DNA of 64,000 bases from Bacteroidota bacterium (GTDB lineage Bacteria; Bacteroidota; Bacteroidia; Chitinophagales; Chitinophagaceae), in NCBI GenBank assembly GCA_023416995.1, contig JAEZGI010000063.1, forward strand, positions 6,524-70,523, written 5' to 3'. Of this stretch, positions 33,663 through 42,176 are shown piece by piece (the first letter of the stretch is position 1; the number at the start of each line of letters is the position of its first letter). Made by a program: the position numbers and the translations under genes. The notes beneath the pieces are model-generated. The model was not told where the DNA came from, made no database searches, and worked only from the letters and a program-made list of their open reading frames with translations.

Positions 33663-34757
33663 TCAACCTAATACCACTTGTTTTGAACCCAGTTCCTTTC
33701 CGTTCACAACAACGGCTATATTATGCTTCCCCGGATAATGTTTTCTTGTAGTAAGATCTACAAAAGCTACCTGTCGTTTAAAAGCATAGGTTTTTCCGGG
33801 TTCCAGTGTTTTCTCAGAGATCTTAAACAATTTTCTTGATACGCCGCCTTTCGACTTCACATAATCAACCCCAACTTCAACCCTGAATAATGCCGGCGTT
33901 TTCGCTTCATTCGTCAACGCAAAAGACAAGACAACAGCCTCGCCGGGCTTTACCTTGCTGCCAGACAGTCTCAGATCACTGATCTTACCCTTATGCTCAC
34001 CCGAAAGTCCGAACATCGAATAAATAGCCGGATCCGCACGTCTGAGCAAGGTGCGGGATCCATGTTTTAAGATCCAGTCTGTTCGCTCCGATTTTCCTTT
34101 CCATTTTCTAATCAGCTCAAACACCAGAGACGGATGATCTTTTGCAATATCATTGATATTATTAGCGACGCTTTTGCGTACAAACAACGATTCATCATCC
34201 TTCAAATTCTCCAGGATTGGAAGGACCGGTGCGGGATCTTTTTTGAATGCCGGTATAGCTTTGCCCCATGGTAACCGGGGCCGGCATCCTTCGCTTGAAA
34301 AGCGCCGGACATTTTGATGTTTGTGTTTGCTCCAGGCTTTCATTCTTGTCATCACTTTGGTCGGCGAGGCGAGCAAAAATGGTCTGATCGCAAATTCGCA
34401 ACTCACAAAACGGGTGATTGATTCCATCGCATCCAGTGAAGTAGCGAGGTCCGCCGTTCCATACTGTTCAATAAAGTCCGGGATGCACAAATAAGGAAAC
34501 GAGCTTAAACCAGCCTGTTCCAGATTTTCCGAAACGCGGCAAAGAATGTCTGCCTGGTCCTTATATGGACCGGGCAGACAGTTTTGTAATGTATTGCTGA
34601 TGCGGCGCATCCTTTGTTTTAGCTCCAACTCTTGCCAGCCGTCAGACTGCACCTCTGTAAGGAAGTTTTTGGTTGGAAAACTGTTGCATACGGTTTTTAT
34701 CTGATCTGCAAAGCCAGCCAGGAACTTAGGGCTGTAAACGTTTTTTAATGCATCCAT
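33663..34757 (-). CDS. alkC: DNA alkylation repair protein AlkC (HEAT repeats plus Ig-like domain)
   Basis: 364 residues from ATG 34757 (MDALKNVYSPKFL). A longer frame from 34937 overlaps the upstream DinB gene and adds Arg/Ser-rich residues, so it is rejected. The N-terminal two thirds are HEAT-like helical repeats (FVRKSVANNINDIAKDHPSL; RTDWILKHGSRTLLRRADP). The last ~105 residues form an Ig-like domain (GSKVKPGEAVVLSFALTN; LEPGKTYAFKRQVAFVDL), which distinguishes AlkC from AlkD. AlkC excises N3-methyladenine-type alkylated bases without flipping them. It follows the DinB-fold gene by 2 bp, so they are co-transcribed. Confidence 0.88.
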   Translation of the reverse strand: MDALKNVYSPKFLAGFADQIKTVCNSFPTKNFLTEVQSDGWQELELKQRMRRISNTLQNCLPGPYKDQADILCRVSENLEQAGLSSFPYLCIPDFIEQYGTADLATSLDAMESITRFVSCEFAIRPFLLASPTKVMTRMKAWSKHKHQNVRRFSSEGCRPRLPWGKAIPAFKKDPAPVLPILENLKDDESLFVRKSVANNINDIAKDHPSLVFELIRKWKGKSERTDWILKHGSRTLLRRADPAIYSMFGLSGEHKGKISDLRLSGSKVKPGEAVVLSFALTNEAKTPALFRVEVGVDYVKSKGGVSRKLFKISEKTLEPGKTYAFKRQVAFVDLTTRKHYPGKHNIAVVVNGKELGSKQVVLG

Positions 34758-34759
34758 CT

Positions 34760-35260
34760 TTAGTTGAATTCCATTTCGTCTGCGCTGGGTCCATAACTTC
34801 CGGGGATCGGAATGTTCAATAAACGAAGGTATACGCCCAGTTGTGCGCGGTGATGAATTACCTGTGAAAGCGAAATACGAATAAGTCCATAGCGGTTGGT
34901 GTCCACATGAATCTGATCGCCGGTGCGCAAAACCCAACGTTCCGTGAACTTGCTTTCATCGGCCGACTGCAGGGCATTTCTTCCCGCCACTACAGAAGCT
35001 TCAAACACGTTTAGCAGGTCGGCCGAACTGTTTAAAACCGGTGGTTGATAGTTCGCTGTCGCAAAATCGAGTTCATCACTGTTCATAGCCATTGGTATCC
35101 ACGTAGGCAGTTCTGCAATATGTCCTGAAAGCGACTTCAGATCCATACTCTTTTCGTGCGGCTTCCATGAGAACTTGTCGTCCGGCACACGTGAAAGCAT
35201 CTTGCGGGTAGTATTCATTTCCTGTTCAAACTCCTGGATAAGTGTTTCTAAAACTGTCAT
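34760..35260 (-). CDS. DinB family protein
   Basis: 166 residues of the DinB/YfiT four-helix bundle. Candidate metal-ligand histidines: SGHIAELPTWI near residue 50 and QVIHHRAQLGVYLRLL near 130. Ends with the family-typical GSYGPSADE. ATG 35260 is preferred over 35287, because a -7 element (TACATTTG, 35285-35292) overlaps the longer start. DinB-fold proteins act on thiols or unknown substrates and are often stress-induced. Tight coupling with alkC (2 bp) suggests a role in response to alkylating or electrophilic stress (inference). Confidence 0.9.
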   Translation of the reverse strand: MTVLETLIQEFEQEMNTTRKMLSRVPDDKFSWKPHEKSMDLKSLSGHIAELPTWIPMAMNSDELDFATANYQPPVLNSSADLLNVFEASVVAGRNALQSADESKFTERWVLRTGDQIHVDTNRYGLIRISLSQVIHHRAQLGVYLRLLNIPIPGSYGPSADEMEFN

Positions 35261-35284
35261 CGTTTTGATTTTTTGAGTGTTAAA

Positions 35285-35292
35285 CAAATGTA
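35285..35292 (-). promoter_or_regulatory. -7 element of the dinB-like/alkC operon
   Basis: Reads TACATTTG on the minus strand; leader ~19 nt to ATG 35260. No -33 at normal spacing. Confidence 0.45.
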
Positions 35293-35351
35293 GTGGCCGT
35301 AAGTGTCAACCCTATGTCAGCAAGTATTCCATACATCGATTTTCCTTATTA

Positions 35352-35645
35352 CTACCGGATCCAAATCACCAGGAGGATGATAACCATGCCCAACACACCG
35401 CCGATAACTGAAGCCACAGCATCCATGAAATCATACACCCCAAGTCCGGTAATTTTAGAGAACAGTTCAAAACCGTAACTAACCGCGCTTACTGCTATGA
35501 AAGCTGCTATGACCGCTGTGATCATTGAAGCACCATACATCCAGTTTGCAATCAGTTGACAAAATATTCCGAGAGGAACACCTGCATAAAAATGACGCCA
35601 TTTATCCCGTGCAATATTGAATTTCACAAAGTGAAAATAAGACAT
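35352..35645 (-). CDS. Small integral membrane protein (VanZ/YfiM-like)
   Basis: 97 residues with three predicted membrane helices. The motif DKWRHFYAGVPLG in the first segment and YGFELFSKITGLGVYDFMD further on, with an Asp before the last helix, recall the D-K-x-x-H-F signature of VanZ/YfiM-type proteins (DUF2279 and relatives). No function known. It stands between the dinB/alkC operon and the divergent cytochrome gene. Confidence 0.65.
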   Translation of the reverse strand: MSYFHFVKFNIARDKWRHFYAGVPLGIFCQLIANWMYGASMITAVIAAFIAVSAVSYGFELFSKITGLGVYDFMDAVASVIGGVLGMVIILLVIWIR

Positions 35646-35781
35646 TGATGAACCCTTTGCCCCTAAAAATTTTTATTCAAACCGCTTTGTTTATGAGCGG
35701 CAATTTTGTGAGGTGCTTTTTTCATTCGTTGTTATTTGGTAGTTTGAGTTAAATATTCTCGCCGCCATTCAAAACCAATTC

Positions 35782-38700
35782 ATGAAGCTGTTTACCCGAT
35801 TGCTTGTGCCCGCAGTGATTTCCACTACGCTCTTTTCCTGCGAAAATAACGCTGCTGATTCTTCAAATGCTGCTATTCCCGACTCGCTGACCGCCGCTGA
35901 GCAAAGGCTTCCGGTCAATGCACTCAAAGGACTTGTCACTGCAGACGGACTTGAAACTACGGTAATGGCTACAGAGCCATTTTTCCGCAATCCAACCAAT
36001 ATTGATGTCGATGATCGTGGGCGCATCTGGGTAACCGAAGCATACAACTACCGGCCAGGCATCAACGGTAATCCAACAAATGCACTGGGTGATCGCATCA
36101 TGATATTGGAAGATAATAATGGTGATGGCGTTATTGATACTTCAAAAATCTTTTTCCAGGGAGCAGAATTAAACGCTCCTCTTGGGATCTGTGTGCTGGG
36201 TAACCGGGTTATTGTTTCTCAAAGCCCGTATGTCTGGTCGTTCTACGATGATGACGGGGATGATAAGGCAGACAGAAAGGAGATCCTCTTTCAGGGGATC
36301 GGTGGTGAACAACACGATCATGGCGTACACGCTTTTACTTTCGGACCTGATGGTAAACTGTATTTCAATTTTGGAAATGAAGGCAAAACACTGAAAGATA
36401 AAAACGGGCGGGCCGTTCGTGACCAGGATGGAGATATTATAGGTCCTGACAAATACAAACAGGGCATGGTATTCAGGTGTGATCCTGATGGCAGCAATGT
36501 TGAAGTGCTGGGTCATAATTTCAGGAACCCCTTTGAAGTTGCGGTTGACAGTTATGGCGGTTTGTGGCAGAGTGATAATGACGACGATGGTAACCGGGGT
36601 ACACGTCTCAATTATATAATGCGTTATGGCAACTATGGTTTCACCGACGAAATGACCGGCGCAGGATGGTCAGCAAGCCGCACAAACCAGGAAGACTCCA
36701 TTCCGCTGAAACACTGGCATCTCAACGATCCGGGCGCTATACCCAATCTGTTACAGACAGGTGCGGGTTCACCCACAGGGATAGTGTTTTATGAAGGCAA
36801 TGCATTACCTGCCCTTTATCATAACAGGATGATTCATTGCGATGCAGGACCTAATGTTGTAAGAGCTTATGAAGTAAAAAACAAAGGAGCAGGTTACACC
36901 GCTTCTATTCATAATATTCTTAAGGGAGAGAAGGATCAGTGGTTCAGACCGGCAGATGTATGCGTTGCTCCTGATGGTAGTCTCATCGTGGCGGATTGGT
37001 ATGACCCTGGTGTTGGTGGTCACCAGGCTGGCGACCAGACACGCGGGCGAATTTATCGTGTGGCGGTTCCCGGGAAGAAATACACCATCCCTAAAGCAGA
37101 TTATTCCAGTCCGGCTGCCGCATTAACAGCATTGAAAAGTCCCAACCTGGCGAACCGCTACAAAGCCTGGACGGCTCTGAAAGCGATGGGCCCTTCATCT
37201 TTGCAGGTGCTCGATAATACCTGGCGAACCGATTCCTCGGCGGCTATGCGGGCACGCGCGTTCTGGGTGTTGCTGCAGATACAACCTGATTCTGCCGCCG
37301 CCTATATCTCACAGGCTTTATATGCACGGGTACCCGAGTTAAGAATGATGGGTCTTCGCGCGGCGCGTCAAAGACCAGATTTCATCAAATTAACCCAGCA
37401 TCTTGTTTCGGATACGGACCCGCAGGTCAGAAGAGAGTTTGCAATTCTTTTACATCACTCAAAAGATCCGGCAGCCGCCGATGTATGGACGCAACTGGCA
37501 CTTCAGCACGATGGATCCGATCGCTGGTACCTGGAGGCCCTCGGAACAGGTGCCGCCGATCAGTGGACGGGTTTTCTGAATGCCTGGTTGAAAAAGGTAA
37601 ACGATCCGCTGAACAGCGCCGCCGGCCGTGATATCATCTGGCGCGCAAGAACTCCTGTGGCGGTTCCCTTTCTTGCAAAACTTGCTGGTGATGAAACTGT
37701 TCCGCTAAAAGACAGGCTGCGTTATTATAGGGCCTTCGATTTCAATACAGGAAAAGAAAAGGCAGGTCTTCTTCTCGGACTATTAGAGAAGGCTAAAGCA
37801 AATGATACAGCAACAAAAAAGCTTGTGTTGAATCATCTTGATGAAGCAACCGTTAAAAAATCTGTTACTGCCCAGGAAGAACTTAAAAAGCTGTTGATTT
37901 CAATGGCTGCTGACCCCTCCGATGATTATATTCGATTTATACGTCAATATAACGTCAGGTCGCAAAATGAAAACCTCGTCAAACTTGCAATAGCAAAACC
38001 AGATCGTTCGCTTGGAAGAAATGCAGCGGGTTTATTGTTTAAGCTCGGCGGGCTTCCGCTTATTACCAAAACCCTGGCAGACAGCGATACTTCTACCCAA
38101 AAACAATTGCTCGGCGCCATCGGAAGTGTTGGCACCACCGAATCTGTCAGCTTCCTGCAACGCATGCTTCTTGACAAGTCTAAACCAACTTTTGTACGTC
38201 AGCAGGCAGCTTTGCGCATTGGTAATAGTTGGACGGGAGAAGAAAGAGTATTGGAGATACTGAAAAGCAAATCCGTTCCGGATACCCTGATCCCCCTGGT
38301 GGTACAGAGCGTCGCCAGGGCATGGCGCGGTTCGATAAGAAGTGAGGCCGCCTCTTATTTACCAGGTGGTGGTGCGACCCAGAACACTCAACCTCCTCCA
38401 ACAATCAGCGAACTGGCCGAACTTAAACCCGATAAAACGGCAGGAGAAGAAGTATATAAAACCTATTGCGCTACCTGTCATATTGCAGGTAATACAGGAT
38501 TCGAATTTGGACCGGCACTTACTGAAATCGGGAATAAGCTGCCTGCAGAGGCAATGCTCGAAGCCATTGTTCACCCATCTTCGGGTATAGGTTTCGGTTA
38601 TGAGGGATGGATGTTAAAGATGAAGGATGGATCGGCTTATTCCGGTATTGTAAAAAGCAAAACAGAATCAGATATCGAACTGGTGATGCCAGGTGGTACA

Positions 38701-38838
38701 AGAAAAAGCATTAAGACAACTGATATTGATGCAATGCAGGAGATCAAAGAATCAATGATGCCCGAAGGTTTACATCAAAATTTCTCAAAGCAGGATATGG
38801 CCAATCTGCTCGCTTTCCTGAAAAGTCTGAAAAAGTGA
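35782..38838 (+). CDS. PVC-type cytochrome c lipoprotein (beta-propeller, HEAT, CxxCH)
   Basis: 1018 residues. Lipoprotein signal with lipobox LFSC (Cys near 20). Residues ~45-430 form a sugar-dehydrogenase-like six-bladed beta-propeller (VDDRGRIWVTEAYNYRPG; FGPDGKLYFNFGNEG; VAPDGSLIVADWYDPGVGG). HEAT-like repeats follow (about 435-860; NRYKAWTALKAMG, VRREFAILLHHSKDP). The C-terminal domain is a monohaem cytochrome c with CATCH at residues 896-900. This architecture is typical of Planctomycetes/Verrucomicrobia membrane-bound dehydrogenases and also found in Bacteroidota. It probably oxidises a sugar or polyol in the periplasm and passes electrons to the respiratory chain. It lies 303 bp before susC; joint regulation is not evident. 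Confidence 0.9.
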   Translation: MKLFTRLLVPAVISTTLFSCENNAADSSNAAIPDSLTAAEQRLPVNALKGLVTADGLETTVMATEPFFRNPTNIDVDDRGRIWVTEAYNYRPGINGNPTNALGDRIMILEDNNGDGVIDTSKIFFQGAELNAPLGICVLGNRVIVSQSPYVWSFYDDDGDDKADRKEILFQGIGGEQHDHGVHAFTFGPDGKLYFNFGNEGKTLKDKNGRAVRDQDGDIIGPDKYKQGMVFRCDPDGSNVEVLGHNFRNPFEVAVDSYGGLWQSDNDDDGNRGTRLNYIMRYGNYGFTDEMTGAGWSASRTNQEDSIPLKHWHLNDPGAIPNLLQTGAGSPTGIVFYEGNALPALYHNRMIHCDAGPNVVRAYEVKNKGAGYTASIHNILKGEKDQWFRPADVCVAPDGSLIVADWYDPGVGGHQAGDQTRGRIYRVAVPGKKYTIPKADYSSPAAALTALKSPNLANRYKAWTALKAMGPSSLQVLDNTWRTDSSAAMRARAFWVLLQIQPDSAAAYISQALYARVPELRMMGLRAARQRPDFIKLTQHLVSDTDPQVRREFAILLHHSKDPAAADVWTQLALQHDGSDRWYLEALGTGAADQWTGFLNAWLKKVNDPLNSAAGRDIIWRARTPVAVPFLAKLAGDETVPLKDRLRYYRAFDFNTGKEKAGLLLGLLEKAKANDTATKKLVLNHLDEATVKKSVTAQEELKKLLISMAADPSDDYIRFIRQYNVRSQNENLVKLAIAKPDRSLGRNAAGLLFKLGGLPLITKTLADSDTSTQKQLLGAIGSVGTTESVSFLQRMLLDKSKPTFVRQQAALRIGNSWTGEERVLEILKSKSVPDTLIPLVVQSVARAWRGSIRSEAASYLPGGGATQNTQPPPTISELAELKPDKTAGEEVYKTYCATCHIAGNTGFEFGPALTEIGNKLPAEAMLEAIVHPSSGIGFGYEGWMLKMKDGSAYSGIVKSKTESDIELVMPGGTRKSIKTTDIDAMQEIKESMMPEGLHQNFSKQDMANLLAFLKSLKK

Positions 38839-39141
38839 TTTGATTTTAGTTAAGACATTCAATCTTAAATCAAAATATATTAGATTTAACACAGCTAACG
38901 ATCAGGATACCAAATCATAACCTGTAACAATACCAACTAACTTGCGAACCCGGTTTCATGCTTTGCCAGGAAAGCTAGTCTTCTGTGCTGGTCTCCAAAC
39001 CTCAGCAAATATCATCGTTTTATATGGTGGTCCATAGTATAACATTATGAAATCATGATGCTTTTTGTTGCCTTACACAACGAGTATCATTCCTTCTACA
39101 TTTGTCACCTTTTATCAGTTTCAAGAACTAAAACATTACTA
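38839..39141. other. Intergenic region before susC
   Basis: 303 bp of A+T-rich DNA with no coding pattern. It holds the likely susC -7 element at 39097-39104. A frame from ATG 39055 into susC exists but would lack a signal peptide at the start and run across the promoter, so it is not used. No clear terminator follows the cytochrome gene. Confidence 0.5.
39097..39104 (+). promoter_or_regulatory. -7 element of susC/susD
   Basis: TACATTTG, a perfect TAnnTTTG. Predicted start ~39111 leaves a 31-nt leader to ATG 39142. The nearest TTG upstream is 26 bp away, longer than usual. Confidence 0.45.
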
Positions 39142-42100
39142 ATGACAAAATGCTTTTTATCAAAAAGCGGTCTTAAGCTTCTTGTAGCAGCAACAATCGG
39201 AACGGGTTGTTTTTTTGTGCCCGATGCTGTTCATGCGGCGGCCGGTGTAGGAAAAGATAATCCTATACGCTTCGACAGGGTAATCTCCGGTACCGTGCGC
39301 GACTCAAGCTCGTCTGCGCCCTTAGCAGGAGCCACAATTTCGGTAAAGGGCGGAACGCAGTCTGCTTCATCAGATTCAAGAGGAGCTTTCACCTTAACGA
39401 TTCCTGATGACAACGCCGTGCTTGAGATCAGCTTCGTGGGCTATGTGTCACGAGAAGTGATCGTAGGCAACAGAACCCGGGTGGATATCACGCTGACAGC
39501 TACCTCGGCTGATCTTGCACAGGTAGTGGTAGTGGGCTATGGCACACAAAATAAAAGAGACATCACCGGTGCTGTTAAATCTGTAAAAGCAGAAGCATTT
39601 AACCGCGGTATCATCAACTCACCGCAGGAATTATTACAGGGTAAGGTTGCGGGTGTTAACGTTACTTCTGCGAGTGGCGAACCAGGGGCCATCCAGGGCA
39701 TCACGGTGCGTGGACCAGGCGGAGTAAGAACAGGAAGCACACCGCTGTTTGTGATAGATGGTCTCCCACTCGATAATTCAAGTACGGGCGGCGGCGATCC
39801 ACTCACATTCATCAACCCACAGGATATTGAATCGATGGATGTGCTAAAAGATGCGTCAGCTACGGCGATCTACGGGTCAAGAGGCGCTAATGGTGTTATA
39901 ATCATCACAACCAAAAAAGGCCGCGCGGGTACTTCGTCTCTGGGTTTCTCTTCAAGCACCGGTTTCTCAAGAATTGCGCGGGCAATACCTGTATTGTCTG
40001 CGAGCGAGTTTCGTACGGAGGTGCCGAAACTTGGGGGTCAGCTTGATGATGGCGGAGCCAATACCGATTGGCAGGATGAGATCACCCGTACAGCAATAAC
40101 AACCAATAATAACATTACGCTGAGTGGTGGTGCAAACAAACTCACCTATTTCGCATCTTTTGGTGTTCAGAACCAACAGGGCATTCTTAAAAATAACGAT
40201 CTGTCCAGGTATACCGGTCGCTTTAATGCGAGCCAGAAGTTTCTTGATGATCGGTTAAGCATTGACGTTAATCTCAATGTGGCCAATACAAAAAATGAGC
40301 GCCCGCTTATTCAAAACCTGGTAGGAGATGCCCTTGCTAACAATCCGACTTATGCAGCTTATGACGCCAACGGACGACCGGCAGTTTACCAACTTTTCAA
40401 TAATCCGCTGCTTACGCTGGAGCTTGACAAGGATGTAACCAATATCACCCGCATTCTCGGTTCAATATCACCATCCTTAAGACTCGCAAAGGGACTGGTA
40501 TACAGACTGAACTTCGGCCTTGATCAATCGACTTCCACCCGCGATGTGCAGGCGCTTCCGTTTGCACAGCCCCAACGATTGGGCAGACTGGATACCTATA
40601 ATACTTTGAACAGGAACCGACTTGTCGAAAATTATCTTACCTGGAATTTCAATACAGGAAATCATGATATAAGTGTATTGGCGGGGCATTCTTACCAAAA
40701 GGTATTTGTTCAGTCGAGGGCGACGAGCATCAACACTTTTCCGATCGGTGGTGTAGAACCTATTTATAATCCGGGTACGGGACAAGAGCTCACGTTGGCA
40801 AATAACCGTCCAACAGGAGCCGCAACGATTAATGAACTGCAATCATTTTTTGGAAGGGTTACCTACCAGTATGATAACAAATACCTGCTGACAGCGAACT
40901 TCAGGGCAGACGGCTCATCAAAGTTTGGTGAGAACAACCGGTATGGCTACTTCCCTTCTTTTTCACTTGGATGGAAGATTTCGGAAGAAAAGTTCATGCA
41001 AAACTCCGGTTTCTCAAATCTGAAATTGCGCGCTGGCTGGGGATTAACGGGCAACCAGGAAATTCCTTCAAAGATCACACAGGCATTATATGTATCCACA
41101 GTAACGGGGTCAACCAGCTACCCTTTGTATAGTTCCGGTCCATATCCCGGTGGTATCGCGCCTGTTCGCCTTGCCAACCCTGACATTCAGTGGGAAGTAT
41201 CCACTCAAACAAATATCGGACTTGACTTTGGTCTCCTCAATGGCAAATTGAATGGCGCTATAGATGTATTCAGAAAGGTTTCAAACAATATTCTGCTTGA
41301 AGTGGTGCCCCGTGATCCCATTGCACCTGTTCCTACTTTCTGGACCAATGTAGAAGACATGGAAATTACAAATAAAGGGCTTGAGATCGATCTTGAATAT
41401 CGCGACAGGATCTCGAACACCGTAAATTTTGCAGTAGGCGGTAACATCACTTTCCTGGATAACAACGTTGAGAATTCGCCGTATACGGTGATACCTTCCG
41501 GTTCGGCTTCAGGATCAGGACTTACTTCTGCTACGATTAACGGGTATATCAACGGTGAGCCCATCGGTACTTTTTATATGCAACAATTTATTGGCTTTGA
41601 CGCCAATGGTATAAGCAGTTATCTTGACCATGATAAGGATGGTATCGTTACAGACAAGGACCGTGTTGCCGCCGGTACAGCATTACCAAATGTTTTGTAC
41701 AGCTTTTTTGCGAACGTAGCTTATAAGGGATTTGATCTGAATGCAAACTTCAATGGTGTGGGGGGAAACAAAGTTTATGATAACACCGCAAATTCCCTGT
41801 TTTACAAACTGAGATTATCAAAGAATACCAATACCACACGTGAGGCAATTGCTGACCCAGCAGAATCGGTAAACAATGCTGCAGCCGTTAGTACCCGCTT
41901 TCTTAAAGATGGTTCCTGGATGCGTTTGAACAACCTTTCATTGGGTTATTCATTCAATACAAACAGGCTCGGAATAGGCAACTGGGTTAAGGGATTCAGA
42001 TTATCGGTTACCGGGCAGAATCTTTTTGTGATCACAAGTTATGATGGCTATGATCCCGAAGTAAACACCGATCGTACGATCAACGGGGTTTCATCTTATG

Positions 42101-42165
42101 GTATTGATTATTTAAGCTACCCGAAAGCAAAATCAATCATTTTTGGTTTAAACGTTACATTTTAA
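39142..42165 (+). CDS. SusC/RagA-family TonB-linked outer-membrane transporter
   Basis: 1007 residues from ATG 39142 (MTKCFLSKSGLKLLVAATIG, signal peptide ending near VHAAAG). A carboxypeptidase-like domain (ISGTVRDSSSSAPLAGATIS) leads to the SusC boundary motif VVVGYGTQNKRDITGAV, the plug (LQGKVAGVNVTSASGEPGA; SMDVLKDASATAIYGSRGAN) and a 22-strand-type barrel ending SYPKAKSIIFGLNVTF. It forms the TonB-energised pore that works with the SusD lipoprotein encoded 11 bp downstream. No sigma/anti-sigma pair, hybrid regulator or glycoside hydrolase is adjacent, so the substrate is unknown; the neighbouring sugar-dehydrogenase-like cytochrome hints at a carbohydrate (weak inference). Confidence 0.95.
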   Translation: MTKCFLSKSGLKLLVAATIGTGCFFVPDAVHAAAGVGKDNPIRFDRVISGTVRDSSSSAPLAGATISVKGGTQSASSDSRGAFTLTIPDDNAVLEISFVGYVSREVIVGNRTRVDITLTATSADLAQVVVVGYGTQNKRDITGAVKSVKAEAFNRGIINSPQELLQGKVAGVNVTSASGEPGAIQGITVRGPGGVRTGSTPLFVIDGLPLDNSSTGGGDPLTFINPQDIESMDVLKDASATAIYGSRGANGVIIITTKKGRAGTSSLGFSSSTGFSRIARAIPVLSASEFRTEVPKLGGQLDDGGANTDWQDEITRTAITTNNNITLSGGANKLTYFASFGVQNQQGILKNNDLSRYTGRFNASQKFLDDRLSIDVNLNVANTKNERPLIQNLVGDALANNPTYAAYDANGRPAVYQLFNNPLLTLELDKDVTNITRILGSISPSLRLAKGLVYRLNFGLDQSTSTRDVQALPFAQPQRLGRLDTYNTLNRNRLVENYLTWNFNTGNHDISVLAGHSYQKVFVQSRATSINTFPIGGVEPIYNPGTGQELTLANNRPTGAATINELQSFFGRVTYQYDNKYLLTANFRADGSSKFGENNRYGYFPSFSLGWKISEEKFMQNSGFSNLKLRAGWGLTGNQEIPSKITQALYVSTVTGSTSYPLYSSGPYPGGIAPVRLANPDIQWEVSTQTNIGLDFGLLNGKLNGAIDVFRKVSNNILLEVVPRDPIAPVPTFWTNVEDMEITNKGLEIDLEYRDRISNTVNFAVGGNITFLDNNVENSPYTVIPSGSASGSGLTSATINGYINGEPIGTFYMQQFIGFDANGISSYLDHDKDGIVTDKDRVAAGTALPNVLYSFFANVAYKGFDLNANFNGVGGNKVYDNTANSLFYKLRLSKNTNTTREAIADPAESVNNAAAVSTRFLKDGSWMRLNNLSLGYSFNTNRLGIGNWVKGFRLSVTGQNLFVITSYDGYDPEVNTDRTINGVSSYGIDYLSYPKAKSIIFGLNVTF

Positions 42166-42176
42166 AACGCTACAAA

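Noticed and set aside
34758..34937. N-terminal extension of AlkC from 34937
   Set aside because: It overlaps the 3' end of the DinB-fold gene in another frame and has no family similarity.
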